In this document: positions 45,528-54,990 of the stretch, piece after piece
Layout: each line of letters starts with the position of its first letter
Position numbering within the stretch: position 1 is the first letter of the stretch
NCBI RefSeq assembly: GCF_004341085.1
Contig: NZ_SLXW01000002.1
Coordinates: 434,001-498,000, forward strand
Source: Sphingomonas sp. PP-CE-1G-424
GTDB lineage: Bacteria > Pseudomonadota > Alphaproteobacteria > Sphingomonadales > Sphingomonadaceae
Direction of reading: 5' to 3'
Length of the DNA stretch: 64,000 nt
Program-made: the position numbers and the translations under genes
Notes under the pieces: generated by a model
Databases searched by the model: none
What the model was told of the DNA's origin: nothing
The model's input: the letters and a program-made list of their open reading frames with translations, nothing else

Positions 45528-45536
45528 CAGACTTTT

Positions 45537-45550
45537 GTACCGCCCGGTAT
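45537..45550. promoter_or_regulatory. TetR operator candidate, second site
   Basis: GTACCGCCCGGTAT lies ten bases upstream of the -35 box of the RND operon promoter, just beyond the tetR stop codon. It shares the ACCG-N2-CGGTAT core with the sites at 45489 and 46192. Confidence 0.65.
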
Positions 45551-45578
45551 TTTTTCCGCGGCGCGGTAGAAACCGTGT

Positions 45579-46193
45579 CTATTTGGTCGGCCACATGAGC
45601 ATGCTGGTCTCGACGAGCTGCTGGAGCTCGGTGCAGCTCGCGCCCGAGCCGGCCTGGATCGACAGCCCCTGCATGATCGCGAAGAGGTACCGCATCAGCG
45701 CGTGCGACTCGAGGCCATCGGGGAACTCGCCCGCCGCCTTGGCTTCGTCGAACCGCTTCATCAGCGCGGCTTCGGACGAGACGCGACGCTTGGCGACTTC
45801 GGCCTTGATAGGCTCGGCTTCCGCACTGCACGCGACGCTGCTGATGACGCTGAGACACCCCTTGGGATCGCAGGTGCTCATCTGCATCTGTAGTGCGCCG
45901 CTCAGCAGGTTTTCCGCTACGGCACGCGCGGTCGGCGCGTCGAGCGCTGACGTCATATAGGCCAGCTTCTCACGCTCGTAGAGATCGAGCGCCTTGTGGA
46001 ACAGCGCCTCCTTGTTGCCGAACGCGGCGTAGAGGCTGGGCTTGGTGATCCCCATCTCGGCGGTCAGTTCCGCCATCGACGCGCCCTCATAGCCGTTACG
46101 CCAGAATACGCGCAGCGCACCCGCCAACGCCTGGTCGAGATCGAACTCGCGGGGGCGGCCCTTGGGGGCGGTGAGCGTGCAAAGCCTATTCAT
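45579..46193 (-). CDS. TetR-family repressor of the RND operon
   Basis: A 204-residue repressor with an N-terminal helix-turn-helix (GRPREFDLDQALAGALRVFW, GASMAELTAEMGITKPSLYA, AFGNKEALFHKAL) and a C-terminal ligand domain containing the CDPKGCLSV stretch. That Cys-rich motif is found in the AcrR-like group with C-terminal domain TetR_C_16-type relatives. The start at 46193 lies inside an operator palindrome, so it is autoregulated. Three operator copies around it and at the efflux promoter make it the repressor of the 38862-45270 operon with good confidence. Confidence 0.88.
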   Translation of the reverse strand: MNRLCTLTAPKGRPREFDLDQALAGALRVFWRNGYEGASMAELTAEMGITKPSLYAAFGNKEALFHKALDLYEREKLAYMTSALDAPTARAVAENLLSGALQMQMSTCDPKGCLSVISSVACSAEAEPIKAEVAKRRVSSEAALMKRFDEAKAAGEFPDGLESHALMRYLFAIMQGLSIQAGSGASCTELQQLVETSMLMWPTK

Positions 46194-46205
46194 ACCGGTC
46201 GGTAT
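46192..46205. promoter_or_regulatory. TetR operator candidate over tetR start codon
   Basis: ATACCGGTCGGTAT, the best of three matching palindromes. It contains the complement of the tetR ATG at its edge, so bound repressor would block its own expression. Confidence 0.75.
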
Positions 46206-46335
46206 ATAGGGCCGACACGTCAAAAGGTCCAGTTACCGCAAGATCATACTGGCGATCGGTGTTTCGTTTGTGCAACCATTGCGGCGCGCACCGGTTGAAA
46301 GAGCCGTGACCGGTGGAATCGAAAGGAACGAGATC

Positions 46336-46746
46336 ATGGCCGACGAAGTCAAAAGCGCGATCGATCAGGGCGCGGACTATGCGAAAGCGACTGCCGACCG
46401 GATTCGCGAAAGCGCCGACACCGCGCGGGCCAGCTTTTCCGAGAAGGTCGCTGAGCCCGCCAAGCGTGCCGGCGAGGCCATGAAGCAATCGGGCGAGAAG
46501 ATCGCCGAGGGCGGCGCGACGATCGGCAAGACGATGATCGACCAGGCCGAGCAGAACGCGCGCGAAGCGTTCACCGCGATGCGCGAGGCGGCAAGCGCCA
46601 AGGACCTTCAGCAGGTGATGAAGATTCAGGGGGACTATCTGCGCGAGCAGAGCCAGCGCAGCATGAGCCAGGCGCGCGAGATCGGCGAACTCATCATTCG
46701 CTTCGGCAAGGATGCGGTCGCGCCGCTGCGGAACGGCGACACGTAA
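46336..46746 (+). CDS. Phasin-family protein
   Basis: A 136-residue amphipathic helical protein with the phasin pattern: Ala/Lys/Glu-rich helices (DQGADYAKATADRIRESADT, EAFTAMREAASAKDLQQVMK) and a typical tail IQGDYLREQSQRSMSQAREI. Phasins coat polyhydroxyalkanoate granules or act as chaperone-like granule proteins. The ATG at 46336 has AAGGAACGAG upstream. No phaC gene is in the window, so the granule link is by family only. Confidence 0.85.
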   Translation: MADEVKSAIDQGADYAKATADRIRESADTARASFSEKVAEPAKRAGEAMKQSGEKIAEGGATIGKTMIDQAEQNAREAFTAMREAASAKDLQQVMKIQGDYLREQSQRSMSQAREIGELIIRFGKDAVAPLRNGDT

Positions 46747-46852
46747 CGGTCGCCGTATGTCGGTCCGGGACGTCTTGTTGGGCAGGGTGTCCTGGTTCGG
46801 TCTTGAGCTGAATGGCTTCGGATCATCTCCCGCACTCCTGCAGACGTGAGCG

Positions 46853-47209
46853 ATGCAACCTTCGACATTCCTTGGACGGGCGACGCGGACCAGCGTCATG
46901 TTGAGTGCGGATGTTTTTCAGGCCGGCCGAGCGGGTAGCACCGCTCACCGGGTGACCAACATCTCCGAGATGGGGATGTGCATCGTGCAACCCGTCAAAA
47001 TGGCCGTGGGCGACGTGGTTGTGCTGGTGATCGGCAGGGTCGAGCATATGGCCGCCGATGTGATGTGGGTGAGGGCGGGCCTTGCCGGATTGCGGTTCCA
47101 CGAGCCGATCGATCTCGCGCTTGCCAGAGCGCGACGGGTGGCAGGGCACGTCATTGCCCCACCCTCCGCCGGCTGGCTGGCGGCGTTGAACGATCCCTAC
47201 GCCAAGTGA
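46853..47209 (+). CDS. PilZ-domain protein
   Basis: A 118-residue single-domain PilZ-like protein. The second PilZ motif appears as TNISEMGMCI (N-x-S-x-x-G), with the following beta-barrel strands VGDVVVLVIGRVEHMAADV and GLAGLRFHEPI. The first motif RxxxR is degenerate (RATRTSV), so cyclic-di-GMP binding is uncertain. Small PilZ proteins tune motility or polysaccharide export through partner binding. Confidence 0.75.
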   Translation: MQPSTFLGRATRTSVMLSADVFQAGRAGSTAHRVTNISEMGMCIVQPVKMAVGDVVVLVIGRVEHMAADVMWVRAGLAGLRFHEPIDLALARARRVAGHVIAPPSAGWLAALNDPYAK

Positions 47210-47284
47210 CTCAAGGGGGATAAGGCCTCTCCCCGCACATGCCGTATTGTCCGCGGCCGACGGCGATGCACGGGTGCGGGGATT

Positions 47285-48184
47285 CTAGCGACCCTGTAGT
47301 TTGGCCAGGATGCTCATCGACTGTTCCGACCCCGACTGGGGAACGATTTCCCCGGCACGGTCGATGATCGCGTCCCAATGCGCGGCGACCCCTTCGACCG
47401 ACAGATCGTCGCCGGTCAGCAATTTGCCCTGCGTCAGCGTCACGTACGCTGCCTGAAACACGCCCGCGCCGGCGCCGACGATCATGTTGGTGGGGGCGTC
47501 CTCCGACACGAGGAACACCGCGGCGGGCGCGACCTTGTCCGGCGAGAAGGCCTTGAACGCTTCCTCGGGGAAGATGTCCTGAGTCATGCGCGTGCCCGCA
47601 GTCGGCGCGATCGTGTTGACCTTGATGTTGTTCTTCGCGCCTTCGATCGCGAGCGTCTTGGTAAGGCCGGCAAGACCCAGCTTGGCGGCACCGTAGTTCG
47701 CCTGGCCGAAATTGCCGAAGAGACCGGTCGACGACGCGGTCATCAGGATTCGACCGTAGTTCTGCGCGCGCATCGTGTCCCAGACCGCCTTGGTGGCGTT
47801 GGCCGAGCCGTTCAGGTGGACGTCGACGACGAACTTGAAGTCGGCGGGCTCCATCTTGGCGAAGCTCTTGTCGCGCAGCACGCCGGCGTTGTTGATGAGG
47901 ATGTGGACGCCGCCCCATTTCTCCGAGGCGCGCGCGACCATCTCGACCATCTGCTCGTAGTCGGTGACGCTTCCGCCGTTCGACATCGCCTCGCCGCCGG
48001 CCGCTTCGATTTCCTCGACGACTTTGAGCGCTGCGTCGGAATGGCCGGTGCCGTCGCGCGAGGCACCGAGATCGTTTACGACGACCTTCGCACCACGACT
48101 GGCCAGTTCGAGCGCGTATTCGCGACCTAGGCCGCCGCCCGCGCCGGTGACGATCGCGACTCGATTTTCAAAGCTGATAGACAT
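47285..48184 (-). CDS. Short-chain dehydrogenase, MFE2-like (3R)-hydroxyacyl-CoA type
   Basis: A 299-residue classical SDR. Cofactor motif TGAGGGLG (residues 13-20), NNAGVLRDKSF, ASSTGLFGNFGQANYGAAK with catalytic Ser-Tyr-Lys and APTAGTRMT are those of the N-terminal dehydrogenase half of peroxisomal multifunctional enzyme type 2 and its bacterial relatives. It likely oxidises 3-hydroxyacyl-CoA with NAD. It is transcribed alone. Downstream hydratase is not visible here. Confidence 0.85.
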   Translation of the reverse strand: MSISFENRVAIVTGAGGGLGREYALELASRGAKVVVNDLGASRDGTGHSDAALKVVEEIEAAGGEAMSNGGSVTDYEQMVEMVARASEKWGGVHILINNAGVLRDKSFAKMEPADFKFVVDVHLNGSANATKAVWDTMRAQNYGRILMTASSTGLFGNFGQANYGAAKLGLAGLTKTLAIEGAKNNIKVNTIAPTAGTRMTQDIFPEEAFKAFSPDKVAPAAVFLVSEDAPTNMIVGAGAGVFQAAYVTLTQGKLLTGDDLSVEGVAAHWDAIIDRAGEIVPQSGSEQSMSILAKLQGR

Positions 48185-48242
48185 GGAAAAGGCGCCCCTC
48201 TCTTATAGTTGGAGCGCCTTTCCTAGAACGTAAAGCCAGCTA

Positions 48243-48272
48243 GGCAAGCGGCAGGATCACCCGCCGCTTGCC
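48243..48272 (-). terminator. Hairpin after Ala/Pro-rich protein gene
   Basis: A perfect 10-bp stem GGCAAGCGGC (48243-48252) and GCCGCTTGCC (48263-48272) lies just beyond the stop at 48280. No strong T run follows on the minus strand; a short GGCTTT is the best candidate. Confidence 0.6.
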
Positions 48273-48279
48273 GCCGGAC

Positions 48280-48621
48280 TTACTTGCCGCCGCGGTTGCG
48301 GCAGCCGTCCTTGACCGTCTTAGAGCAGACCGGATAGTCGGCCGGTGCGGGCGTCGGCGGCGTCACGGTCGGCTGACCGAAGACGATTTTGCCTGCACCT
48401 GCTGGTGGTGCGGGAGGCGCCATCGGCGCGGCTGCCGGTGCGGCGGCATCGGCGGGTGCTGCCGCTGCCGGATCGGCAGGTGCCGGCGCCGGCTGGTCGG
48501 CGGGTGCGGCCTGCGCTGCGGGATCGGCGGGTGCCGTCTGCGCTGCGGGATCGGCCGGAGCCGTCTGGGCGATCACGGGCGTCGCGAGAAGAGCGGCGGC
48601 GGCGAGAAGAATGGACTTCAT
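48280..48621 (-). CDS. Ala/Pro-rich secreted protein
   Basis: A 113-residue protein with a signal peptide (ILLAAAALLATPVIA). A low-complexity middle of QTAPADPAA-type repeats is followed by a C-terminal segment PVCSKTVKDGCRNRGGK with two cysteines. It is likely periplasmic, and the Pro/Ala tract may span the envelope or interact with peptidoglycan. Similar proteins exist in sphingomonads but I cannot name a function. The repeats at DNA level are prone to slippage. Confidence 0.75.
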   Translation of the reverse strand: MKSILLAAAALLATPVIAQTAPADPAAQTAPADPAAQAAPADQPAPAPADPAAAAPADAAAPAAAPMAPPAPPAGAGKIVFGQPTVTPPTPAPADYPVCSKTVKDGCRNRGGK

Positions 48622-48748
48622 ACGAATCTCCTAAATGGGTGCACCATTTTGGTAGCGCGACGGTTGAACGCACTAAGTCGCGCTTGGGTCCTTCGTTTCG
48701 CAACCGATTCCATTCGGCCCGCCGCTAGACCCATATCGGGACAGCGGT

Positions 48749-49441
48749 TCAGCCGCCCGTATCGAGCGAATAGCCTGCCGAGCGGACGGTCCGGATGATG
48801 TCCGGACGCTCGCCGACGTTGATCGCCTTGCGCAGTCGCCGAATATGCACGTCGACCGTGCGGCTCTCGATATCGCTGTCATGTCCCCAGACCGCATCGA
48901 GCAGGCGTTCGCGCGAGAACACCCAGCCCGGATGTTCGAGGAAATGCTTCAGCAGTCGGAACTCGGTCGGTCCGAGCGACACGACTTCGCCCGAACGGCG
49001 GACCTTGTGGCCGACCGTGTCCATCTCGATGTCGGCGTAGCTGAGCGCTTCACCGGCGAGGGCAGGGCGGACCCGGCGCAACACAGCCCCCACGCGTGCG
49101 ACGAGTTCGCGCGGCGAGAAAGGCTTAGTCACGTAATCGTCGGCGCCGGTTTCGAGGCCGCGAACGCGATCCTCTTCTTCACCGCGTGCGGTCAGCATGA
49201 TGATCGGCACGTTCTGCGTTTCGGGCGCACGGCGCAGGCGGCGGCAAACCTCGATCCCCGACAACCCCTCGACCATCCAGTCGAGCAGGACGATATCGGG
49301 CACCTTCTCCTTGGCGAGCAGCAACGCTTCCTCGCCATCGGGGGTATGCGCGATCTCGAAATCCTCGCGCTTGAAATGCCAGACCAGCAATTCGGCTAGG
49401 GCGGCGTCGTCCTCGACCAGCAGCATCTTTGCGCGTGCCAT
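48749..49441 (-). CDS. phoB: Phosphate regulon response regulator
   Basis: A 230-residue OmpR/PhoB-type activator. Receiver domain (MLLVEDDAALAELLVWHF, phospho-acceptor Asp in DIVLLDWM, Thr and Lys in MLTARG and YVTKPFSP) and winged-helix domain (GPTEFRLLKHFLEHPGWVFS then RERLLDAVWGHDSDIESRTV). It binds Pho boxes when phosphorylated by PhoR under phosphate limitation. It is the last gene of the pst operon; the start overlaps the phoU stop by one base (TAATG). Confidence 0.96.
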   Translation of the reverse strand: MARAKMLLVEDDAALAELLVWHFKREDFEIAHTPDGEEALLLAKEKVPDIVLLDWMVEGLSGIEVCRRLRRAPETQNVPIIMLTARGEEEDRVRGLETGADDYVTKPFSPRELVARVGAVLRRVRPALAGEALSYADIEMDTVGHKVRRSGEVVSLGPTEFRLLKHFLEHPGWVFSRERLLDAVWGHDSDIESRTVDVHIRRLRKAINVGERPDIIRTVRSAGYSLDTGG

Positions 49442-50130
49442 TATGCCTGCTCCTTCTTTATGCCGCGTTCGCGATCGACCATCTGCGTGCCGGTTGCGGC
49501 GAAATAGACCATCTCGGCGACGTTGGTGGCGTGGTCGCCGATCCGCTCGAGGTTCTTGGCGACGAACAGCAGATGCGCGACCTGGCCGATCGTCCTGGGG
49601 TTCTCGACCATGTAGGTGACCAGCGTGCGAAATATGCTGTCGTAGAAATCGTCGAGCGCATTGTCGCATTCGACGACGCGGACGGCTTCCTCGGGATCGC
49701 GCGCGGCGAACGCGTCGAGCACGTCGTGGACCATCTCGCTCGCCATCCGGCCCATCGCCGGCAGGATCGAGATCGGCTCGATCCGGTGCTCGCTCTCGAT
49801 CATCGGCACGCGCTTGGCGATGTTCTTGGCGTAGTCGCCGATCCGCTCGACGACGCCCGCGATCTTCAGCGCGGCGACGACCTCGCGAAGATCGACCGCC
49901 ATCGGCGCGCGGAGCGCGATGATCCGCACCGCGAGCCGTTCGACCTCCGCCTCGATGACGTCGATCTGCTTGTCGGCGACGCGCACCTGTTCCGCGAGCG
50001 CGAGGTCGTTGCGTTGCAGCGCCTGCATCGCCTTGTCGATCGCGTCCTCGGCGAGCCCGCCCATCTGCGAGATCAACCCGCGGAGCTCGCCGATGTCGTT
50101 GTCGAAGGCCTTGACCGTATGCGTGTTCAT
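49441..50130 (-). CDS. phoU: Phosphate transport regulatory protein PhoU
   Basis: A 229-residue all-helical protein built of two PhoU repeats with the metal-binding acidic patterns VVERIGDYAKNIAKR and NLERIGDHATNVAEM. It couples the PstSCAB transporter to PhoR and keeps the regulon off when phosphate is plentiful. It lies 14 bases past pstB and overlaps phoB by one base. Confidence 0.96.
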   Translation of the reverse strand: MNTHTVKAFDNDIGELRGLISQMGGLAEDAIDKAMQALQRNDLALAEQVRVADKQIDVIEAEVERLAVRIIALRAPMAVDLREVVAALKIAGVVERIGDYAKNIAKRVPMIESEHRIEPISILPAMGRMASEMVHDVLDAFAARDPEEAVRVVECDNALDDFYDSIFRTLVTYMVENPRTIGQVAHLLFVAKNLERIGDHATNVAEMVYFAATGTQMVDRERGIKKEQA

Positions 50131-50144
50131 GGTCGTTTCCCGAC

Positions 50145-50924
50145 TCAGCCGTAACGGCCGGTGATGTAATCCTTGGTCCGCTCTTCGCGGGGATTGGTGA
50201 AGATGTCCGAGGTGTTGCCGTATTCGACCAGCGTGCCGAGGTGGAAGAACGCGGTCTTCTGGCTGACGCGCGCCGCCTGCTGCATGTTGTGCGTGACGAT
50301 CACCATCGCATAGCGCCCGCGCAGTTCGTGGATCAGCTCCTCGATCTTGGCGGTCGCGATCGGATCGAGTGCCGAGCATGGCTCGTCCATCAGGATGACC
50401 TCGGGATCAACCGCGATCGCGCGTGCGATGCACAGCCGCTGCTGCTGGCCGCCCGACAAGGCCGTGCCGCTGTCCGAGAGGCGATCCTTGACCTCGTCCC
50501 AGAGGCCCGCACGGCGCAGCGACTTCTCGACGATCCGGTCGAGATCCGCCTTGGCGCCTGCGAGCCCATGGATGCGCGGGCCGTAGGCGACGTTCTCGTA
50601 GATCGATTTCGGGAACGGGTTCGGCTTCTGGAACACCATGCCGACGCGGGCGCGGAGCTGCACCACGTCCATGTCCGGCGAATAGATGTCCTGGCCGTCG
50701 AGCTTGATCTCGCCGGTCACGCGCGCGCTGGCGACGGTGTCGTTCATGCGGTTGAGCGTGCGCAGGAAGGTCGACTTGCCGCAGCCCGACGGGCCGATGA
50801 ACGCGACCACCTCGTCCTGGTCGACGTCGATCGAGACGTCGTTGATCGCGATCTTGCTGCCATAGGCGACGGAGACGTTGCGCGCCGTCATCTTGAGGAC
50901 GGGAGGCTTGAAAGGTTTTGGCAT
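50145..50924 (-). CDS. pstB: Phosphate ABC transporter ATP-binding protein
   Basis: A 259-residue ABC ATPase: Walker [10 protein letters not shown], signature LSGGQQQR, Walker [14 protein letters not shown] and a terminal switch His in [11 protein letters not shown]. The loop [20 protein letters not shown] is diagnostic for PstB. The ATG at 50924 overlaps the pstA stop (TGATG). Confidence 0.97.
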   Translation of the reverse strand: MPKPFKPPVLKMTARNVSVAYGSKIAINDVSIDVDQDEVVAFIGPSGCGKSTFLRTLNRMNDTVASARVTGEIKLDGQDIYSPDMDVVQLRARVGMVFQKPNPFPKSIYENVAYGPRIHGLAGAKADLDRIVEKSLRRAGLWDEVKDRLSDSGTALSGGQQQRLCIARAIAVDPEVILMDEPCSALDPIATAKIEELIHELRGRYAMVIVTHNMQQAARVSQKTAFFHLGTLVEYGNTSDIFTNPREERTKDYITGRYG

Positions 50925-52222
50925 CACCAGCGGGTCTCGAATCGGTTGCGGAGGTAGATCGCGACGCCGTTCATCGCGAGCAGGAACACGAGCAGGACGA
51001 TGATCGCGGCGGAGGTCTTCTCGACGAAGCCGCGGCTGACCTGATCGGACCATAGGAAGATCTGGACGGGCAGGACGGTCGCGGGATCGCTTAGCCCGGA
51101 CGGTGGGGCTGCAATGAACGCACGCATGCCGATCATCAGCAGCGGCGCGGTCTCGCCGAGCGCGCGCGCCATGCCGATGATCGTGCCGGTGAGGATACCG
51201 GGCAAAGCGAGCGGCAGGACGTGGTGGAAGACGACCTGCACCGGCGATGCGCCGATCCCGAGCGCGGCGTCGCGGATCGACGGCGGGACGGCCTTGATCG
51301 CGTTGCGCCCGGCGATGACGATGACGGGCATCGTCATCAGCGCGAGCGTCAGGCCGCCCACTATAGGTGCGGAGCGCGGCATGCCGAACGTGCCGAGGAA
51401 CACGGCCAACCCGAGCAGCCCGAAGATGATCGACGGCACCGCGGCGAGGTTGTTGATCGACACCTCGATCAAGTCGGTCCAGCGGTTCTTCGGCGCATAT
51501 TCCTCGAGATACAGTGCGGACAGCACGCCGATCGGGAACGCCAGCAGCAGCGTGACGATCATCGTCAGCAACGACCCCTTGAATGCCCCCCAGATCCCGA
51601 CGCGCGTCGCATCGGTCGAGTCCGCCGAGGTGAGGAAGCCCGCGTTGAACCCACGGGTCAGCGCGCCGCTCGCCTTCAGCCGCGCGACGATCGCTTCGGC
51701 GTCGCGCGTGCCATTGCCCTTGGCGGCGACGTCGATCGGGCTGGAGACGGGGACCTCGAACACGGTCTTGCGCTGGAGCAGCGACGGGTCGGCCTTGATC
51801 GCGTCGCGGACCACCGCCCAGGCGCCGTCGGAGAGCAGGTCGGTGCCGTCCTTACCGAACGCCTTGGTCGCGGCAGAGTCTACCGTGCCTTCGAGGCCGG
51901 CGCCGGCGAGCGCGAGATCGGCGCCGCGCCCGACGAGGCGGGCGGGTTCGATCGGCAGTTTGGCGGCGGCGAGATCAATCGGGAGCGACACGCGTGTCTC
52001 GACGAATCCGCTCGCGCCCTGCATCACCATCGTGATCAGCAAATAGGCGAGGAACGCCGCCGACAGCCATACCGCGGCGAGCCCGGCGAAGCGGAAGCGG
52101 CGCTCGGACGCATAGCGGCGGCGGATGCGCGACTGCATCGCCTGCGTCGTCCAGTCGGTCGGGACGCGCCGCACCGGCTCCGCATTCGTTACAGGAATCT
52201 GGGGCACGAGCGTGTCACTCAT
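50924..52222 (-). CDS. pstA: Phosphate ABC transporter permease PstA
   Basis: A 432-residue permease with a long DUF3333-type N-terminal periplasmic insertion before the six-helix core, a form common in alphaproteobacteria. The EAA-type loop [20 protein letters not shown] is clear. It starts inside the end of pstC (8-base overlap) and overlaps pstB by one base. Confidence 0.95.
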   Translation of the reverse strand: MSDTLVPQIPVTNAEPVRRVPTDWTTQAMQSRIRRRYASERRFRFAGLAAVWLSAAFLAYLLITMVMQGASGFVETRVSLPIDLAAAKLPIEPARLVGRGADLALAGAGLEGTVDSAATKAFGKDGTDLLSDGAWAVVRDAIKADPSLLQRKTVFEVPVSSPIDVAAKGNGTRDAEAIVARLKASGALTRGFNAGFLTSADSTDATRVGIWGAFKGSLLTMIVTLLLAFPIGVLSALYLEEYAPKNRWTDLIEVSINNLAAVPSIIFGLLGLAVFLGTFGMPRSAPIVGGLTLALMTMPVIVIAGRNAIKAVPPSIRDAALGIGASPVQVVFHHVLPLALPGILTGTIIGMARALGETAPLLMIGMRAFIAAPPSGLSDPATVLPVQIFLWSDQVSRGFVEKTSAAIIVLLVFLLAMNGVAIYLRNRFETRW

Positions 52223-53591
52223 AGGCTTCGCGGTACCGTTTGACGACGCGCAGCGCGACGATGTTGAGAAGGAGCGTGACCACGAACAGCGTCAGCCCCA
52301 GCGCGAACGCGGCGAGCGTCTTGGGGCTGTCGAACTCGGCCTCGCCGGTCAGCAGGTCGACGATCTGCTTGGTGACGGTGGTGGTGCTGGCGAACGGGTT
52401 GAGCGTCAGCGTGGCGACACCGGAGGCGGCCATGACGACGATCATCGTCTCGCCGATCGCGCGCGACACGGCCAGCAATACGCCGCCAACGACACCGGGG
52501 AGCGCGGCCGGCAGCAGCACGCGGCGGATCGTCTCGGACGAAGTCGCACCCATCGCGAGGCTCCCGTCGCGCATCGACGAGGGGACCGCGGCGATCGAGT
52601 CGTCCGCCATCGACGACACGAACGGAATGATCATGATGCCCATCACGAGGCCCGCGGCGAGCGCGCTTTCCGACGACGCCCAGCTGATCCCGACCGACAC
52701 GGCGAGGTCACGCACCGCGGGCGCGACGGTCAGCGCGGCGAAATAGCCGTAGACGACGGTCGGCACGCCCGCGAGCACCTCGAGGATCGGCTTCATCCAC
52801 TTGCGCGTGTTCGGCGCGGCATATTGCGTGAGGTAGATCGCGCTCATCAGTCCGAACGGAATCGCGACGATCATCGCGATCACCGCGCCGATGAAGAACG
52901 TCCCCCAGAACAGCGGCACCGCGCCGAGCGACGCGCCCGGATCGCGGCTGTCGATAACCTGCGGGCTCCAATGCGTGCCGAACAGGAAATCGGTGATCGG
53001 CACCACGGAAAAGAACCGCGCGGACTCGTACAGCAGCGACGCGACGATGCCGACCGTGGTCAGGATCGCGATCAGCGATGCGCCGAGCAGCATCAACATC
53101 ACCACCCGCTCGACCTGAGTCCGCGCGCCGAAGCCGGGTTTGACGCGGGTGAAGGCGAACGCGCCGCCTGCGAATGCGAGCAGCAGGGCGGCGGCGGTGG
53201 CGATCCAGTCGTAGCGCGATTGTGCCGCGGCGTAGGAGGGGGCGAGCGTACGGGCGAGCCCATGGAACGCGCCGAAGCTGCGACCTTCCGCAAGGCTGCG
53301 CGCTTCGGACAGGATCGAGGCGCGGTCGAAGCCGGGCGGGGGGAGCTGGATCGCGGCCGGGGTCGCAAGCACCGCATCGGTGACGAGCGCCGGCGCAGTC
53401 ATCGACCAGACCACGAGGAAGACGAGCGGCGGGATCGCGGTCCACAACGCGACGTACCAGCCGTGGTGCGACGGCAGCGAACTGAACCGCACGGTGCTGC
53501 CAGCGCGGAATCGCGTGGCGCGGACGCGCGCGGTGAGCCAGCCGATGAGGCCCAGGCCGAGGACGAGGAAGAGGAGGGCGATGGGGGACAT
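52215..53591 (-). CDS. pstC: Phosphate ABC transporter permease PstC
   Basis: A 458-residue permease with extra N-terminal membrane helices (SPIALLFLVLGLGLIGWLTA) typical of the long PstC form. Core motifs are GVPTVVYGYFAALTV and the EAA loop MRDGSLAMGATSSETIRRVL. It begins 307 bases after pstS; two palindromic repeats occupy that gap. The ATG has a poor ribosome-binding site. Confidence 0.95.
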   Translation of the reverse strand: MSPIALLFLVLGLGLIGWLTARVRATRFRAGSTVRFSSLPSHHGWYVALWTAIPPLVFLVVWSMTAPALVTDAVLATPAAIQLPPPGFDRASILSEARSLAEGRSFGAFHGLARTLAPSYAAAQSRYDWIATAAALLLAFAGGAFAFTRVKPGFGARTQVERVVMLMLLGASLIAILTTVGIVASLLYESARFFSVVPITDFLFGTHWSPQVIDSRDPGASLGAVPLFWGTFFIGAVIAMIVAIPFGLMSAIYLTQYAAPNTRKWMKPILEVLAGVPTVVYGYFAALTVAPAVRDLAVSVGISWASSESALAAGLVMGIMIIPFVSSMADDSIAAVPSSMRDGSLAMGATSSETIRRVLLPAALPGVVGGVLLAVSRAIGETMIVVMAASGVATLTLNPFASTTTVTKQIVDLLTGEAEFDSPKTLAAFALGLTLFVVTLLLNIVALRVVKRYREAYE

Positions 53592-53643
53592 TATAGTTCT
53601 CGCCCGGAGCGTTTGGTCACGCGCGCACGCGCCATCCCACCAG

Positions 53644-53754
53644 CCACCACCCCGGCGAAGGCCGGGGCCCAGTTGGAAAGGTTGAGGTAACGCAGCGCAG
53701 TGCTCGCCAATGCAACGGTGCCCAACTGGGCCCCGGCCTCCGCCGGGGTGGTGG
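53644..53754. repeat. Intergenic inverted repeat, family A (copy 3)
   Basis: Arms of 33 bases (53644-53676 and 53722-53754) beginning CCACCACCCCGGCGAAGGCC. It lies between pstS and pstC and could form a hairpin in the pst message, reducing the level of distal genes relative to pstS. Confidence 0.9.
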
Positions 53755-53788
53755 CGCTATAATTTGGGGCTATCACCGCCAAAGTATC

Positions 53789-53866
53789 GTTCCCCCGCGG
53801 ACGCGGGGGCCCAGCTAAGTTCCGTTGGCGAGCTTGGCCCCTGGGCTCCCGCGTTCGCGAGGGAAC
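53789..53866. repeat. Intergenic inverted repeat, family B (copy 2)
   Basis: Arms GTTCCCCCGCGGACGCGG-type (53789-53814) and its near complement (53841-53866) with three mismatches that could be G-U pairs in RNA. Related to the 34619-34661 element. It stands 30 bases from the pstS stop. Confidence 0.75.
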
Positions 53867-53898
53867 TAGGAGGGGCGAGCGATTGCGTGGGCCAAACA

Positions 53899-54957
53899 TC
53901 ACGACAACACCGCCGGATCCAGCACAGTCTCGTTCGCGATAATCGCCGCCGACCGAGCCTGAATCTCAGCCGGAGACGCAATCAACCCCCGCTTAACCAA
54001 CGGCCCCGTCGCCCCCCAGTTCGCCGCATACAGCTTCAACAAGCTCCGCAACCCCGGGATCGCGGTCAGATGCGCCTTCTTCACATAGATATACAGCGGC
54101 CGAGACCCCGGATACGCATTGTCCGCGATCGTCGCATAGGTCGGCGCGACGCCCGAGATCGATACCCCGTTCACGTCGTCCTTATTCTCTTCGAGATAGC
54201 TGTACCCGAACACGCCGATCGCGTTGGGGTTCGACTGCAATTTCTGGACGATCAGATTGTCGTTCTCGCCGGCATCGACATAAACCCCGTCCTCGCGCAC
54301 CCGCGTGCACAGCGCCTTGTGCGCCTCGGCATCCGACTTCGCGAGCGCCTTGGCCGTCGGATCGCTCGCCTCGCACCCCTTGGTCAGGATCAGCTCGGCC
54401 AGCGCATCCCGCGTGCCACTCGTCGCCGGTGGCCCGTAAACCTGGATCGGCACCGCGGGCAGCGCAGGATTAACGTCGCGCCACACCCGCGCCGTATTCA
54501 CCTTGCCCCCCGGGTTGGCGGCGAGCGCTTTGTAGAGATCGGTCGGCGTCAGCTGCATCTTCGGGCCGTTCTTTGCCTCGGCAAAGGCGATGCCGTCGAT
54601 CCCGACCTGGATCTCGATCACGTCGCGCACGCCGTTCTTCGCGCAGGTCGCGTATTCGCTCGCCTTCATCCGCCGCGATGCATCCTCGATATCGGGATGC
54701 GCCGCGCCGACGCCCGCACAGAACAGCTTCATCCCCGCGCCGGTCCCGGTCGATTCGATCACCGGCGCCTTTGCGTCAGGATCGTTGGCGACGAGTTGCT
54801 CGGCGATCATCGTCGTGAACGGATAGACGGTGGAGGACCCGACCGCGGTGATCTGGTCGCGCGAACCCGCCCCACCGCCGTTCGCCTGATCGACGCACGC
54901 GGCCAGAGCACCCAACACCCCAAGTAGAACGAACCGCTGCACCAGAATTCCCGTCAT
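53899..54957 (-). CDS. pstS: Phosphate-binding lipoprotein PstS
   Basis: A 352-residue periplasmic phosphate-binding protein, lipid-anchored by the lipobox LGVLGALAAC (Cys about residue 21). Ligand-binding stretches are AVGSSTVYPFT, ESTGTGAGMKLF and PPATSGTRDALAELIL. It lies 46 bases past phoR and is followed by a hairpin-rich gap before pstC, an arrangement that lets pstS be made in excess. A Pho-box candidate lies directly upstream. Confidence 0.95.
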   Translation of the reverse strand: MTGILVQRFVLLGVLGALAACVDQANGGGAGSRDQITAVGSSTVYPFTTMIAEQLVANDPDAKAPVIESTGTGAGMKLFCAGVGAAHPDIEDASRRMKASEYATCAKNGVRDVIEIQVGIDGIAFAEAKNGPKMQLTPTDLYKALAANPGGKVNTARVWRDVNPALPAVPIQVYGPPATSGTRDALAELILTKGCEASDPTAKALAKSDAEAHKALCTRVREDGVYVDAGENDNLIVQKLQSNPNAIGVFGYSYLEENKDDVNGVSISGVAPTYATIADNAYPGSRPLYIYVKKAHLTAIPGLRSLLKLYAANWGATGPLVKRGLIASPAEIQARSAAIIANETVLDPAVLS

Positions 54958-54990
54958 GCACCGGCCTTAGCGGTACTTAAGACGATCCTG

